Shown here one piece after another: positions 27,514-36,939 of a stretch of DNA of 64,000 nucleotides. The stretch is taken from positions 124,001-188,000 of the forward strand of contig NZ_JABSTZ010000004.1 in NCBI RefSeq assembly GCF_013283745.1. Direction: 5' to 3'. Every line of letters starts with the position of its first letter. Position 1 is the stretch's first letter. Source of the DNA: Aeromicrobium stalagmiti. Lineage in GTDB: Bacteria > Actinomycetota > Actinomycetes > Propionibacteriales > Nocardioidaceae. The position numbers were made by a program, and so were the translations under genes. Under the pieces are notes generated by a model. That model saw only the letters and a list, made by a program, of their open reading frames with translations. It was not told the origin of the DNA and did no database searches.

Positions 27514-29043
27514 GTGGCTGTCCCCAGCTTCGTCGACAAGGTGACGCTCCACGTCGCGGGCGGGTCCGGTGGCGATGGTGTCGCCTCGGTCCACCGCGAG
27601 AAGTTCAAGCCCCTCGGTGGCCCCGACGGCGGCAACGGTGGTCACGGTGGTGACGTCATCCTCGCCGTCGGCGCCGACGTCACGACCCTGATCGACTACC
27701 ACCACGAGCCGCACCGCCGCGGCACCAACGGTGCTCCCGGTGCCGGCAGCAATCGCAGTGGCAGCAACGGCGACGACCTCGTGCTGCGCGTGCCCGAGGG
27801 CACCGTCGTGCGCGACGCATCGGGCGAGGTGCTCGCCGACCTGATCGGCCCGGGCACCGAGCTGGTCATCGCCGCCGGTGGCCGCGGTGGCCTCGGCAAC
27901 GCGGCGCTCGCGTCGTCCAAGCGCAAGGCGCCGGGCTTCGCGCTCAAGGGCGAGCCCGGTGACGAGCTGACGATCACGCTCGAGCTCAAGGTCGTCGCCG
28001 ACGTGGGCCTGATCGGATTCCCGAGCGCCGGCAAGTCGAGCCTCATCGCCTCGCTGTCGCGCGCGCGGCCCAAGATCGCCGACTACCCGTTCACGACGCT
28101 GGTGCCCAACCTGGGCGTCGTCACGGCCGGATCCACGACCTTCACGGTCGCCGACGTCCCCGGTCTGATCGAGGGCGCCAGCGAGGGACGCGGCCTCGGT
28201 CACGACTTCCTGCGCCACGTCGAGCGCTGCGCCGCGCTGGTGCACGTCATCGACTGCGCGACGGTCGACCCAGGCCGTGATCCGCTGACCGATCTCGACG
28301 TCATCGAGGCCGAGCTGCGGGCCTACGCCGAGGCCACGGGCAGCGACCTGCTCGACCGTCCCCGCCTGGTGGCGCTCAACAAGACCGACGTGCCCGACGC
28401 CAAGGAGATCGCCGGCTTCGTGCGCGACGAGCTCGAGGCGCGCGGGCTCGACGTGTTCGACGTCTCCGCCGCGAGCCATGCTGGCCTGCGCGAGCTGTCG
28501 TTCGCGATGGCCGAGGTCGTGGCGTCGAGGCGGGCGGCGACGCCGGTCGCCGAGGTCACGCGCATCGTGCTGCGGCCCAAGGCCGAGGCCGGGGTCGGCA
28601 AGGAGTTCACGATCACCCAGGTCAACGGGCAGTGGATCGTGCGGGGCGAGAAGCCCAAGCGCTGGGTCCGCCAGACCGACTTCAGCAACGACGAGGCCGT
28701 CGGCTTCCTCGCCGACCGGCTCAACCGGCTCGGTGTCGAGGACGAGCTGCTCAAGCTCGGCGCGACGGCCGGCGACGACGTCGTCATCGGTGACGAGGAC
28801 GACGCGGTCATGTTCGACTTCGACCCGCAGATCCCCGCCGGCGCCGAGGTGCTCGGCCGACGTGGCGAGGACCTGCGCATCGACCAGTCCGACCGCCGCA
28901 CCAACGTCCAGCGCCGCGAGGAGCTGGCCGCACGACGCGCTTACGAGGCCGAGCGACGCGAGGCCCGGGGCGACGTGCGTGAGCCCGACTGGAGCTTCCC
29001 CGAGGACGATCCTGCTCTGGACGGTGAGGGAGACGAGGTCTAG
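27514..29043 (+). CDS. obg: GTPase Obg (CgtA)
   Basis: This 509-residue GTPase has the glycine-rich Obg fold (residues 1 to about 158), a G domain with G1 FPSAGKSS near residue 170, G3 DVPGLIEGA and G4 NKTD, and a C-terminal OCT domain ([20 protein letters not shown]). It acts in 50S assembly and stress signalling. The start GTG at 27514 has AAAGGAG upstream; the in-frame upstream start at 27487 would overlap that site. The gene abuts proB with no gap. Confidence 0.97.
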   Translation: MAVPSFVDKVTLHVAGGSGGDGVASVHREKFKPLGGPDGGNGGHGGDVILAVGADVTTLIDYHHEPHRRGTNGAPGAGSNRSGSNGDDLVLRVPEGTVVRDASGEVLADLIGPGTELVIAAGGRGGLGNAALASSKRKAPGFALKGEPGDELTITLELKVVADVGLIGFPSAGKSSLIASLSRARPKIADYPFTTLVPNLGVVTAGSTTFTVADVPGLIEGASEGRGLGHDFLRHVERCAALVHVIDCATVDPGRDPLTDLDVIEAELRAYAEATGSDLLDRPRLVALNKTDVPDAKEIAGFVRDELEARGLDVFDVSAASHAGLRELSFAMAEVVASRRAATPVAEVTRIVLRPKAEAGVGKEFTITQVNGQWIVRGEKPKRWVRQTDFSNDEAVGFLADRLNRLGVEDELLKLGATAGDDVVIGDEDDAVMFDFDPQIPAGAEVLGRRGEDLRIDQSDRRTNVQRREELAARRAYEAERREARGDVREPDWSFPEDDPALDGEGDEV

Positions 29044-30132
29044 ATGGCTCGCGTCGTCGTCAAGGTCGGCTCGTCGTCGCTGAGCTCGGCCGGTGGCGGG
29101 CTCGACGGCGACCGGGTCGACGGCCTCGTCGACGCGCTGGCCGGGGCCCGCTCGCGCGGTGACGAGATCGTGTTGGTCAGCTCCGGTGCGATCGCTGCCG
29201 GACTGGCCCCGCTGGGGCTGGGTCGACGCCCGCGCGACCTCGCGACCCAGCAGGCCGCGGCGAGCGTGGGCCAGGGCGCGCTGATCGCCCGCTACGCCGA
29301 GCGGTTCGCGAGCCACGGCCTCGTGGTCGGGCAGGTGCTCCTCACCGCTGACGACGTGACCCGCCGCAGCCACTACCGCAACGCCTACCAGACCTTCGCG
29401 CGGCTGCTCGAGCTCGGCGTCGTCCCGATCGTCAACGAGAACGACACCGTCGCCACGAGCGAGATCCGGTTCGGCGACAACGACCGTCTGGCGGCCCTGG
29501 TGTCGCACCTCGTGCACGCCGACCGGCTCGTGCTGCTGTCCGACGTCGACGGGCTCTACGACGGCGACCCGTCGCGCGAGGGGGCGCGCATCGTCACCGA
29601 CGTGCGTGGCGAGGACGATCTCGCGGCGCTCGACATCGTGCGTCCCAGTGCGTCGTCGATCGGCACGGGCGGCATGGTCACCAAGGTCGAGGCGGCCCGC
29701 ATCGCCACGGGTGCCGGCATCCCCGTGCTGCTCACCTCGGCCCCTCACGCCGACGAGGCGCTCTCGGGTGCCGAGGTCGGCACCCGGTTCCACCCGACGG
29801 GGCGCCGCCGCCCCACACGACTGCTGTGGCTCGCCCACGCGAGCGACACCAAGGGCGGCGTGCAGCTCGACGCCGGGGCGGTGCGGGCCTTGACCCTCCG
29901 CAAGGCGTCACTGCTGCCGGCCGGCATCACGGGCGTCACCGGCACCTTCAGCGCCGGCGACCCGGTCGACCTGATCGGCCCCGACGACGTCGTGATCGCC
30001 CGTGGCATCGTCAACTACGACGCCGAGGAGCTGCCCGCCCTCATGGGCCGCTCGACGCACGAGCTCGCCGAGACGCTCGGTGCCGAGTACGAGCGCGAGG
30101 TCGTGCACCGCGACGACCTGATGCTGATCTGA
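29044..30132 (+). CDS. proB: Glutamate 5-kinase
   Basis: This 362-residue enzyme phosphorylates glutamate in the first step of proline synthesis. The amino-acid kinase domain shows VVVKVGSSSLSS, VLVSSGAIAAGL, VPIVNENDTVA and RFGDNDRLAALV. A C-terminal PUA domain follows (GAVRALTLRKASLLPAGITGV). ATG 29044 directly follows the obg stop. The usual partner proA lies 1.7 kb downstream, beyond a regulator gene. Confidence 0.96.
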   Translation: MARVVVKVGSSSLSSAGGGLDGDRVDGLVDALAGARSRGDEIVLVSSGAIAAGLAPLGLGRRPRDLATQQAAASVGQGALIARYAERFASHGLVVGQVLLTADDVTRRSHYRNAYQTFARLLELGVVPIVNENDTVATSEIRFGDNDRLAALVSHLVHADRLVLLSDVDGLYDGDPSREGARIVTDVRGEDDLAALDIVRPSASSIGTGGMVTKVEAARIATGAGIPVLLTSAPHADEALSGAEVGTRFHPTGRRRPTRLLWLAHASDTKGGVQLDAGAVRALTLRKASLLPAGITGVTGTFSAGDPVDLIGPDDVVIARGIVNYDAEELPALMGRSTHELAETLGAEYEREVVHRDDLMLI

Positions 30133-30181
30133 CCTGCCACTTCAGGGTGCATCGGGGCAGGCGACGAGTAACGTGCCGGTC

Positions 30182-31788
30182 ATGGATCCGGTCGACATCG
30201 TGGACGTGGTGTTGTTCGGGTTGACCCACGATGCCGACCGAGCCCTCGAGGACCTCCTGCGGTCGCCTGCCAGTGGTGACGACGAGGCGGTCCGCGCCGC
30301 CGCGGTCTTCCTGCGGGTGCTGGCCTGCCGGTTCGACGAGCCCTCGACACCACCGTGCTCCTGGCGGCCGAGGAGCGGCCGTCGCGCCTCGCCAAGGCGG
30401 CCCGCGAGATGGCGGTCGCGGTGTGTGCCGGCGAGGTGACCAACGATCCCGGTGGGGCGCGGGCCGACTGCCCGTTCGACGACCTCACCGCGATGCTCGA
30501 GGTGGAGGCGGCGATGTCGTCGGGCCTCATCTCGACCGCCGCCGACATCGCGGGGCAGGTGGTGGCCGGCGGGCCCATCACGACGGTGACCTCCGCCTGG
30601 AGCGCACTCGCCCTGGCCCGCGCGTGGTGCTTCGAGGGACGGTTCGCCGACGCCGACCAGCTGGTCGAGCGGGTTCTCACCGCCGACGACATCGATGACT
30701 GGCCGCAGATGCACCTGCTGGCCAGCGGCGTCCGGATCTTCGTCGACGGCCACCTGGGCCGTCAGGACGCGGTCGACCACGGGCTGCGTGCCCTGCACCG
30801 CCGGTGCCCCGAAGAGGTCGAGCACGACTACATCCGGGCGGGTGCGCACGTGCTGGCCGCCTTCGGGGCCACCGCGGTCGGGCGGCTCGCTGAGGCGTCG
30901 GCGCTGGTCCTGCGCGGGGGAGGCGGGCCGTACCTGCAGAACCTGCAGATCGTCGACCGCCTCTACGGCTACGAGATCCTCGTCGAGGAGGCTCTCGCCC
31001 GGGGCGACATCGAGGGTGCCCGATGGTGGGCCGAGCACGGCGCCGGCCTGCCGATCCACGGTCACATCATGGCGACCGCGACGCTGGGACGTATCCGCGC
31101 GCGAGTGTCGGTCGCGCTCAAGGACACCGAGGCGGGCATCCGGGAGTCCGCCGACTCCGGTGTGCTCGCCGCCATCGTCGGCAGCGACCTCGAGGTCATC
31201 CGCGCCCGGATCATCGAGGCGTCGGCGCGCGCCGCAGGGGGTGACCGCATCCGTGGCATCGAGGAGCTCGAGGAGGTCGCGCGACGAGCCGACGCCGCGG
31301 GGGCGGCTGCGGTCAAGGACTGGGCCGAGCGTGAGCTCCATGCCCACGGCCGTCGCCTGCGCAACGCACCCGGCATCGGCTGGGACTCGCTGTCGACGAC
31401 CCAGCAGGCCATCGCCCGTCTGGCCGCGGCAGGACTGCGCAACCGCGAGATCGCCGCCGCGCTGTGGATCTCGGAGAAGACCGTCGAGAGCCACGTGGCC
31501 GCCGTGCTCGCGGCGCTGGGCACCACCAACCGGGTCGGGATCGGTCGTGAGCTGGTGGGGGAGGTGCCGCCGGTCCTCGACAGCGCCCTGACCGCGCGGC
31601 AGCGGGAGGTCGCGGTCCTGGTGGCACAGGGACAGTCCAACAGCGAGATCTCGGTGACCCTGGGGATCAGCGAGAAGACCGTGGAGAAGCACGTGGCCGG
31701 CCTGTTCGAGCGGCTCGGGGTCCGGACGCGGGCGGCCATCGCTGCGCGCGTCCGTGGGGCCCAGAGCACGTCGGAGTCGCCGCACTAG
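30182..31788 (+). CDS. LuxR-type regulator with two tandem HTH domains, apparent frameshift
   Basis: ATG 30182 follows TAACGT (30169-30174) by 7 bases and opens a 54-codon frame ending ...CRFDEP. The continuation ([20 protein letters not shown]) is in the -1 frame. One extra C in the CCC run at 30341-30343 would join the two into about 535 residues. The downstream frame alone is open from GTG 30355 but has no ribosome site. The middle is helical and TPR-like. The C-terminus carries two LuxR HTH domains about 70 residues apart, containing [20 protein letters not shown] and [20 protein letters not shown]. The indel could be a true mutation, an assembly error or a phase switch. It lies between proB and proA. 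Confidence 0.75.
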
Positions 31789-31798
31789 GATCGGTGGC

Positions 31799-33046
31799 AT
31801 GAAGCAGCAGGTGCACGACGCAGCCCGCCGAGCCCGCGTCGCCGCCGGGATCCTCGCGCTCACCCACCGTGCCGCCAAGGACGTCGCGCTGCACGCGATG
31901 GCCGATGCGCTGGTCGCCGGCACGCCGGCGATCCTGCAGGCCAACGCGGTCGACGTCGAGACGGCTCGGGCCGGCGGCACGCCCGACAACGTGCTCGACC
32001 GGCTGCGGCTCGACGCCGACCGGGTGGCGGCCTTCGCGGCCGGCGTGCGTGACGTCGCGGCGCTGCCCGATCCGGTCGGTGAGGTCGTACGGGGGTCGAC
32101 CCTGCCCAACGGGCTGCGGATGCAGCAGATCCGCGTGCCAATGGGCGTGATCGGCATGATCTACGAGGGCCGGCCCAACGTCACCGCCGACGCCGCAGCG
32201 ATCTGCCTCAAGGCCGGCAGTGCCGTCCTGCTGCGCGGCTCGTCGTCGGCCGCCCGGTCCAACGCCGCGATCGTCGAGATCATGCGAGCCGCCCTCACGG
32301 CGTCCGACCTTCCGGCCGACGCCATCATCCTGGTGCCGGCCGACGACCGTTCGTCGGCCACGCACCTCATGCAGGCACGCGGGCTCGTCGACCTGGTGAT
32401 CCCGCGCGGGGGAGCGGGCCTGATCCGGGCCGTCGTCGAGGAGTCGACGGTGCCCGTCATCGAGACCGGGGTCGGCAACTGCCACGTCTACGTCGACGCC
32501 GACGCCGATCTCGACATGGCGCTCGCGATCGTCCTCAACGCCAAGACCCACCGCACCAGCGTCTGCAACGCGGCGGAGTCGCTGCTGGTGCACCGGGCCG
32601 TCGCCGACGAGTTCGTGCCCCGGGTCGTCGCGGCGCTGCAGGACGCCGGCGTCACGATCCACGGCGACGCGACGTTCGGGTCGGCCGGCACCGGCGTCGT
32701 GCCGGTGACCGACGACGACTACGCCGAGGAGTATCTCTCCCTCGACATCTCGGCCAGGGTCGTCGAGTCCATCGACGAGGCGATCGCCCACGTCAGGCAG
32801 TTCTCGTCCGGGCACACCGAGGCGATCGTCACGCGGTCCCTGGCGGCCTCCACCCGGTTCACCCGCGGGGTCGACTCGGCGGCCGTGATGGTCAACGCCT
32901 CCACCCGCTTCACCGACGGCGGCGAGCTCGGCTTCGGGGCCGAGATCGGCATCTCGACCCAGAAGCTGCACGCCCGCGGTCCCATGGGACTGCCCGAGAT
33001 GACCACCACGACCTACGTCGTCACGGGTGACGGCCACGTCCGGTAG
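31799..33046 (+). CDS. proA: Glutamate-5-semialdehyde dehydrogenase
   Basis: This 415-residue enzyme reduces gamma-glutamyl phosphate in proline synthesis. It has [16 protein letters not shown], the nucleotide-binding [12 protein letters not shown], and the catalytic cysteine in [11 protein letters not shown] near residue 257. ATG 31799 is chosen because TAGGAT (31786-31791, overlapping the LuxR stop) lies 7 bases upstream; an in-frame start at 31754 lies inside the LuxR gene. Its own leaderless promoter makes it independent of the damaged regulator gene. Confidence 0.96.
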   Translation: MKQQVHDAARRARVAAGILALTHRAAKDVALHAMADALVAGTPAILQANAVDVETARAGGTPDNVLDRLRLDADRVAAFAAGVRDVAALPDPVGEVVRGSTLPNGLRMQQIRVPMGVIGMIYEGRPNVTADAAAICLKAGSAVLLRGSSSAARSNAAIVEIMRAALTASDLPADAIILVPADDRSSATHLMQARGLVDLVIPRGGAGLIRAVVEESTVPVIETGVGNCHVYVDADADLDMALAIVLNAKTHRTSVCNAAESLLVHRAVADEFVPRVVAALQDAGVTIHGDATFGSAGTGVVPVTDDDYAEEYLSLDISARVVESIDEAIAHVRQFSSGHTEAIVTRSLAASTRFTRGVDSAAVMVNASTRFTDGGELGFGAEIGISTQKLHARGPMGLPEMTTTTYVVTGDGHVR

Positions 33047-33068
33047 GGCTCTGGGATAGATTGTCCTC

Positions 33069-33218
33069 ATGCATTCGTTCATCGTCGCGTCCGAAGAGAC
33101 CGAGCAGCTGCGCGACCTCGGCGTCGAGCCGTGGGTCATCGGACTGATCGCCCTGAGCATCCTCATCGTGCTGCTGCTCGCGCTGCTGTCGTTCGGCAAG
33201 GGTCGCGAGCACTCCTGA
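33069..33218 (+). CDS. 49-residue single-pass membrane protein
   Basis: A small ORF begins [20 protein letters not shown] and contains one hydrophobic helix ([21 protein letters not shown], residues about 22-42) and a basic end (GKGREHS). TAGATT (33057-33062) lies 6 bases before ATG 33069, so it has a convincing leaderless promoter. Its stop lies 5 bases before nadD, which has a poor ribosome site, so nadD is probably translated by coupling. No family is recognised. Confidence 0.8.
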   Translation: MHSFIVASEETEQLRDLGVEPWVIGLIALSILIVLLLALLSFGKGREHS

Positions 33219-33223
33219 GCCGC

Positions 33224-33859
33224 ATGAGCACCGGACGCCGCCGCGTCGGCGTCATGGGCGGCACCTTCGACCCCATCCACCACGGGCACCTGGTGGCGGC
33301 CAGCGAGGTGCAGTCGTGGTTCGACCTCGACGAGGTGCTGTTCGTCCCCACGGGCCAGCCGTGGCAGAAGGCCGACCGCGACGTCTCGCCGCCCGAGGAC
33401 CGCTACCTGATGACCGTCATCGCGACGGCCGCCAACCCGCGGTTCACCGTGAGCCGGGTCGACATCGACCGCGACGGACCGACCTACACGATCGACACGC
33501 TGCGTGACCTGGCCGCGCTCCATCCCGACGCGGACCTCTACTTCATCACCGGCGCCGACGCCATGGCCGCGCTGCTGACGTGGCGCGAGCACGACGAGCT
33601 GTTCGAGCTCGCCCAGTTCGTCGGCTGCACGCGGCCGGGTCACGAGATGGACGATGCGACACTGGCCGGACTGCCCCGGGACCGCATCACCCTTGTCGAG
33701 ATCCCGGCGCTGGCGATCTCGTCGACGGACTGCCGTCACCGCGTCGAGCGGGGTGAGCCGGTCTGGTACCTCGTGCCCGACGGCGTCGTCCAGTACATCG
33801 GCAAGCACGGCCTCTACACGCCCACCCCCGCAAGCCCTAGCGAAAGCCCCGTCACATGA
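33224..33859 (+). CDS. nadD: Nicotinate-nucleotide adenylyltransferase
   Basis: This 211-residue nucleotidyltransferase makes deamido-NAD from NaMN and ATP. It has [20 protein letters not shown] (the GTFDPxHxGH motif), [11 protein letters not shown], and the C-terminal [10 protein letters not shown] (ISST/SxxR motif). ATG 33224 is chosen because it begins just before the first conserved strand. It lies 5 bases after the small membrane-protein gene and overlaps rsfS by 4 bases. Confidence 0.96.
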   Translation: MSTGRRRVGVMGGTFDPIHHGHLVAASEVQSWFDLDEVLFVPTGQPWQKADRDVSPPEDRYLMTVIATAANPRFTVSRVDIDRDGPTYTIDTLRDLAALHPDADLYFITGADAMAALLTWREHDELFELAQFVGCTRPGHEMDDATLAGLPRDRITLVEIPALAISSTDCRHRVERGEPVWYLVPDGVVQYIGKHGLYTPTPASPSESPVT

Positions 33860-34209
33860 CTGCAACCGATCGCGCCGTCGAGCTCACCCGGGCGGCCGCC
33901 GCGGCGGCCGAGGACAAGCTCGCCCAGGACGTCATCGCGTTCGACGTCTCCGAGCAGCTGGCCCTGACCGACGTGTTCCTGCTCTGCTCGGCGTCCAGCG
34001 CGCGCCAGGTCAAGGCCGTGCAGGACGCCGTCGAGGAGCGGATGATCTCGCTGGGCGCCAAGGCCGTGCGACGTGAGGGGGAGCGGGAGGGCCGCTGGGT
34101 CCTGCTCGACTTCCAGGACATCGTCGTGCACGTGCAGCACCAGGAGGAGCGTGTCTTCTACGCCCTCGAGCGACTGTGGAGCGACTGCCCGGTCCTGTCG
34201 CTGGCATGA
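33856..34209 (+). CDS. rsfS: Ribosomal silencing factor
   Basis: This 117-residue RsfS/Iojap protein binds L14 and blocks subunit joining when nutrients are short. It has [30 protein letters not shown] and the conserved [24 protein letters not shown]. Both ends overlap neighbours by ATGA, giving a tightly coupled nadD-rsfS-phosphatase operon. Confidence 0.96.
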   Translation: MTATDRAVELTRAAAAAAEDKLAQDVIAFDVSEQLALTDVFLLCSASSARQVKAVQDAVEERMISLGAKAVRREGEREGRWVLLDFQDIVVHVQHQEERVFYALERLWSDCPVLSLA

Positions 34210-34850
34210 CGCGCCAGGTCGTGCTCTGGCGCCACGGGCGCACGGAGTGGAACGTCGCCGGACGCGTGCAGGGGCAGAGCGACATCCCCCTCGACGAGGT
34301 CGGTCACGCCCAGGCGCGGGAGGCGGCCAGCCGTCTCGCAGCGCTCAGGCCGCAGCGCATCCTCAGCTCCGACCTGCAGCGAGCCCGCGACACCGCGGCC
34401 TACCTCGGGGCCTTCACGGGGGTCGAGGTCGAGCACGACGAGCGGTTCCGTGAGCTCAACTTCGGTGCGCGTGAAGGTCTCACGTGGGACGAGGCCTGGG
34501 ACCAGATGCCCGAGGGCATGCAGGCGTGGGTCGACGGTGACGAGACCCAGATCCCCGGCAGCGAGACCCACGTCCAGGCCGGTGAGCGGTTCGCCCAGGG
34601 GCTCGAGGCAGCGCTGGCGTCGCTGCCGGCCGATGGCGTCATGGTCGTCGTGGCGCACGGTGCGGTGCTGCGCACAGGGATCTGCAGCTTCCTGGGCATC
34701 CCGCGAGCGCACTGGGGCACGTTCGGCGCGCTCAACAACTGCGCGTGGTCGGTCATCGAGGAGACTCCGTGGCGCCCTGACACCAGCTGGCGGCTCACGG
34801 AGTGGAACGCAGGCACCCTCCCGGTGCCCGTGATGTCGGACGAGGAGTGA
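34206..34850 (+). CDS. Histidine phosphatase (phosphoglycerate mutase-like)
   Basis: This 214-residue protein has the RHG motif LWRHGRTEWN near the N-terminus and the second catalytic His in VVAHGAVLRT, so it is a branch 1 histidine phosphatase. In M. tuberculosis the gene in this position, Rv2419c, encodes glucosyl-3-phosphoglycerate phosphatase, so that activity is a reasonable inference. The start overlaps the rsfS stop; an earlier in-frame ATG at 34176 lies inside rsfS. Confidence 0.9.
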   Translation: MTRQVVLWRHGRTEWNVAGRVQGQSDIPLDEVGHAQAREAASRLAALRPQRILSSDLQRARDTAAYLGAFTGVEVEHDERFRELNFGAREGLTWDEAWDQMPEGMQAWVDGDETQIPGSETHVQAGERFAQGLEAALASLPADGVMVVVAHGAVLRTGICSFLGIPRAHWGTFGALNNCAWSVIEETPWRPDTSWRLTEWNAGTLPVPVMSDEE

Positions 34851-34856
34851 CCCGGT

Positions 34857-34886
34857 TTGAGCATCGGGATGGTGACCGGCTAAGAT
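34857..34886 (+). promoter_or_regulatory. Sigma-70-type promoter of tRNA-Ala
   Basis: TTGAGC (34857-34862) and TAAGAT (34881-34886) are separated by 18 bases. Transcription would start near 34893, about 24 bases before the tRNA. This is one of the few spots in the window with both a -35 and a -10 element. Confidence 0.65.
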
Positions 34887-34916
34887 TGGCGAGGCCCTGT
34901 TGATGGGGCCCGAAGC

Positions 34917-34989
34917 GGGGCATTGGCGCAGTTGGTAGCGCGCTTCCATGGCATGGAAGAGGTCAGGAGTTCGAATCTCCTATGCTCCA
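34917..34989 (+). tRNA. tRNA-Ala (anticodon GGC)
   Basis: The 73-base cloverleaf is complete. The acceptor GGGGCAT pairs with ATGCTCC (one G-T), the D stem is GCGC/GCGC, the anticodon stem CTTCC/GGAAG encloses loop ATGGCAT (anticodon GGC), and the T arm is AGGAG-TTCGAAT-CTCCT. CCA is not encoded. A promoter lies upstream and a strong terminator downstream, so it is a single-gene unit. Confidence 0.97.
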
Positions 34990-34998
34990 CACCGCAGC

Positions 34999-35039
34999 AC
35001 GACGAAAGCCCCTCCCGGACCGGGAGGGGCTTTCGTCGT
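34999..35039 (+). terminator. Long stem-loop terminator after tRNA-Ala
   Basis: The arm at 34999-35018 is perfectly complementary to 35020-35039, a 20-base stem with key sequence GAAAGCCCCTCCCGG and its complement ending CTTTCGTC. It lies 10 bases after the tRNA, so it is almost certainly its terminator. Confidence 0.85.
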
Positions 35040-35094
35040 CGTGGGGGCCGTCAGCGAGCCGGGCGCCCCACGCGACGGTTGGTACGGTGTCGGC

Positions 35095-35841
35095 GTGCCC
35101 CGGGTGTCGATACGAGCGATCTTCATCGCGGTGGTCGTGGCGATCGCGGCCGTGCAGCTCGTCGCGGTGACCTTGGCGGCGCTCCCGCCCAATCGCTACA
35201 GCGACGCGGCGGCCCCGCGGACCGCCTATCTGGACCCCTACTTCGCGCAGAACTGGCGTCTCTTCGCGCCGGCGCCGGTGTCGCAGGACCGGGAGATGCT
35301 CTTCCAGGGCTCCTACGTCGCCGACGACGGCACCCTGCGCCGGACCCCGTGGGTCGACTGGACAGCGGTCGAGCTCGACCTGATCCACCACCGGCTCGTC
35401 GGTGGACGCGCGGGATACGTCACCAACAAGCTCTACGGCCCCCTGGGCCAGCGCTACCGAGGCCTGGGCGTCGCCCAGCGCGCCGTGGCCGACGGCACCG
35501 ACGAGGCGAAGCCGCCCAGCTGGTCGGCGTTCGAGGCGAAGCTGCTGGAGGGGGGAGCGAGCCGATTCCGGGTCGGCTCCTACCTCCTCTACGAGCGCGC
35601 CACCGCACGTCTGGCGACCGACGTGCTCGCGTCACGGTGGCCCGACATCGACGTCACCGCGGTGCGCTACCGCGTGCGGTCGTGGCCCGTGACGCCCTAT
35701 GCGGCGCGCTCGGGCTCCGAGGCGGAGCGGGAAGCAGCCCGACCCGACCCGACGCTCCGCGACAGCGGCTGGCGCGTCCCGACCCCCGGAAGTGCGCGCG
35801 AGCAGCGCGCTGTCGCGTCGTTCGACCGGAGGCACCGATGA
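35095..35841 (+). CDS. DUF5819 family membrane-anchored protein (copy 1)
   Basis: This 248-residue protein has one N-terminal transmembrane helix (about residues 6-29). The DUF5819 hallmark DPYFAQNWRLFAPAPVSQDR follows at about residues 46-65, and the rest is soluble. GTG 35095 lies 6 bases after TACGGT (35083-35088), fixing the start and implying a leaderless mRNA. Its stop overlaps the next gene, an HTTM protein, by ATGA. DUF5819 genes commonly pair with HTTM genes; the function is unknown. A second such pair lies 3 kb downstream. Confidence 0.87.
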   Translation: MPRVSIRAIFIAVVVAIAAVQLVAVTLAALPPNRYSDAAAPRTAYLDPYFAQNWRLFAPAPVSQDREMLFQGSYVADDGTLRRTPWVDWTAVELDLIHHRLVGGRAGYVTNKLYGPLGQRYRGLGVAQRAVADGTDEAKPPSWSAFEAKLLEGGASRFRVGSYLLYERATARLATDVLASRWPDIDVTAVRYRVRSWPVTPYAARSGSEAEREAARPDPTLRDSGWRVPTPGSAREQRAVASFDRRHR

Positions 35842-36779
35842 TCGATCGCGCGATCGGGTGGCTGAGCCTGGAGAAGCACTCGACGTACGGCCTCGCCGTG
35901 ACCCGGATGATCCTGGGATTCATCGTCGCGAGCCAGCTCGTCGTCAACTGGGTCGACCGCCACTACACGTGGGGTGACGGTTCCGGTTGGACCGAGCCGG
36001 TCCGGGGCGGGAAGGCCTGGCCGTCGTTCCTCGGGCTCTTCGGCCAGATCGACGGCATGGCCTTCGACCTGGTCTACCTGCTGACCATCGTCTTCGGCGT
36101 GCTGCTGATGGTGGGCTACCGCAGCCGCGCCTCGGCGATCGTGACGCTCTTCCTCTGGATGTCGCTCTACGTGGCCAACCCGTTCGTGGGGTCCGGCGGC
36201 GACGCCGTGCTGCGCATGGTGCTGCTCTACCTGTGCTTCACCGATGCGGGGCTCCGCTGGTCGGTCGACGCCCGTCTGCGCACCCGCCGCGGCGAGATCC
36301 GTCCGATCGTGCCGATCTGGGTGTCGGCGACGCTGCACAACCTCGCGACGATCCTGATCATCCACCAGGTCGTGATGGTCTACGTCGGCTCGGCCTTCTG
36401 GAAGCTGCAGAGCGAGACCTGGAAGAACGGCACCGCGGTCTACTTCCCGCTGCAGACCGACGCCTACTCGCCGTGGAACGACTGGCTGCAGCCGATCTAC
36501 TCCCAGAGCCTGGTCATCAGCAGCGCGACGTACCTCGCGATCGTGGTGCAGCTGTTCTTCCCGGTGCTCCTGGTCTACCGCCCCACCCGTCTCGCGGCGC
36601 TGGTGCTCATCACGGGCATGCACCTGGGCATCGGCATCTTCATGGGCATCTTGTACTTCTCGCTCGTGATGATCGCGGTCGACATGATCCTCGTCAGTGA
36701 CGAGTCGTGGCGCCGCGCTGCGGCGTGGGTCCGGCATCGCCGCGAAAAAAGATCGTCGCGCATCGCCTCGAAGGTGTGA
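35838..36779 (+). CDS. HTTM domain membrane protein (copy 1)
   Basis: This 313-residue protein has about seven to eight transmembrane helices and fits the HTTM domain, the membrane part shared with vitamin K-dependent gamma-carboxylases. Visible features are GLAVTRMILGFIVASQLVVNW, SLYVANPFVGSGGDAVLRMVLLYLCFTDAGLRWSVD and VMVYVGSAFWKLQSETW. It lacks the long C-terminal domain of true gamma-carboxylases. It is translationally coupled to the DUF5819 gene, so the two likely form a complex in the membrane. Confidence 0.88.
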   Translation: MIDRAIGWLSLEKHSTYGLAVTRMILGFIVASQLVVNWVDRHYTWGDGSGWTEPVRGGKAWPSFLGLFGQIDGMAFDLVYLLTIVFGVLLMVGYRSRASAIVTLFLWMSLYVANPFVGSGGDAVLRMVLLYLCFTDAGLRWSVDARLRTRRGEIRPIVPIWVSATLHNLATILIIHQVVMVYVGSAFWKLQSETWKNGTAVYFPLQTDAYSPWNDWLQPIYSQSLVISSATYLAIVVQLFFPVLLVYRPTRLAALVLITGMHLGIGIFMGILYFSLVMIAVDMILVSDESWRRAAAWVRHRREKRSSRIASKV

Positions 36780-36844
36780 CCCACAACACGCCTCCCCAGA
36801 CGTCACGAATCGGACGGTGTGTCTCGCAAACCTGAGAATGTGGT

Positions 36845-36850
36845 TAGACT
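36845..36850 (+). promoter_or_regulatory. -10 element of the surface protein gene
   Basis: TAGACT at 36845-36850 lies about 90 bases before the ATG of the surface protein. AAGGAG 10 bases before that ATG serves as ribosome site. This gene therefore has a conventional leader, unlike most neighbours. The 36,780-36,939 gap otherwise shows no gene. Confidence 0.45.
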
Positions 36851-36939
36851 GACGCGCAGCAGACTCCCATCTGCGAACGCCGTCAGTGGTGCATGTCTTT
36901 TGCGTGCCCACTATCAAACACATCAAGGAGTCTTCTTCG

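Noticed and set aside
26983-29838. Antisense frame across rplU, rpmA, obg and proB
   Set aside because: It spans four highly conserved genes on the other strand and shows no domain.
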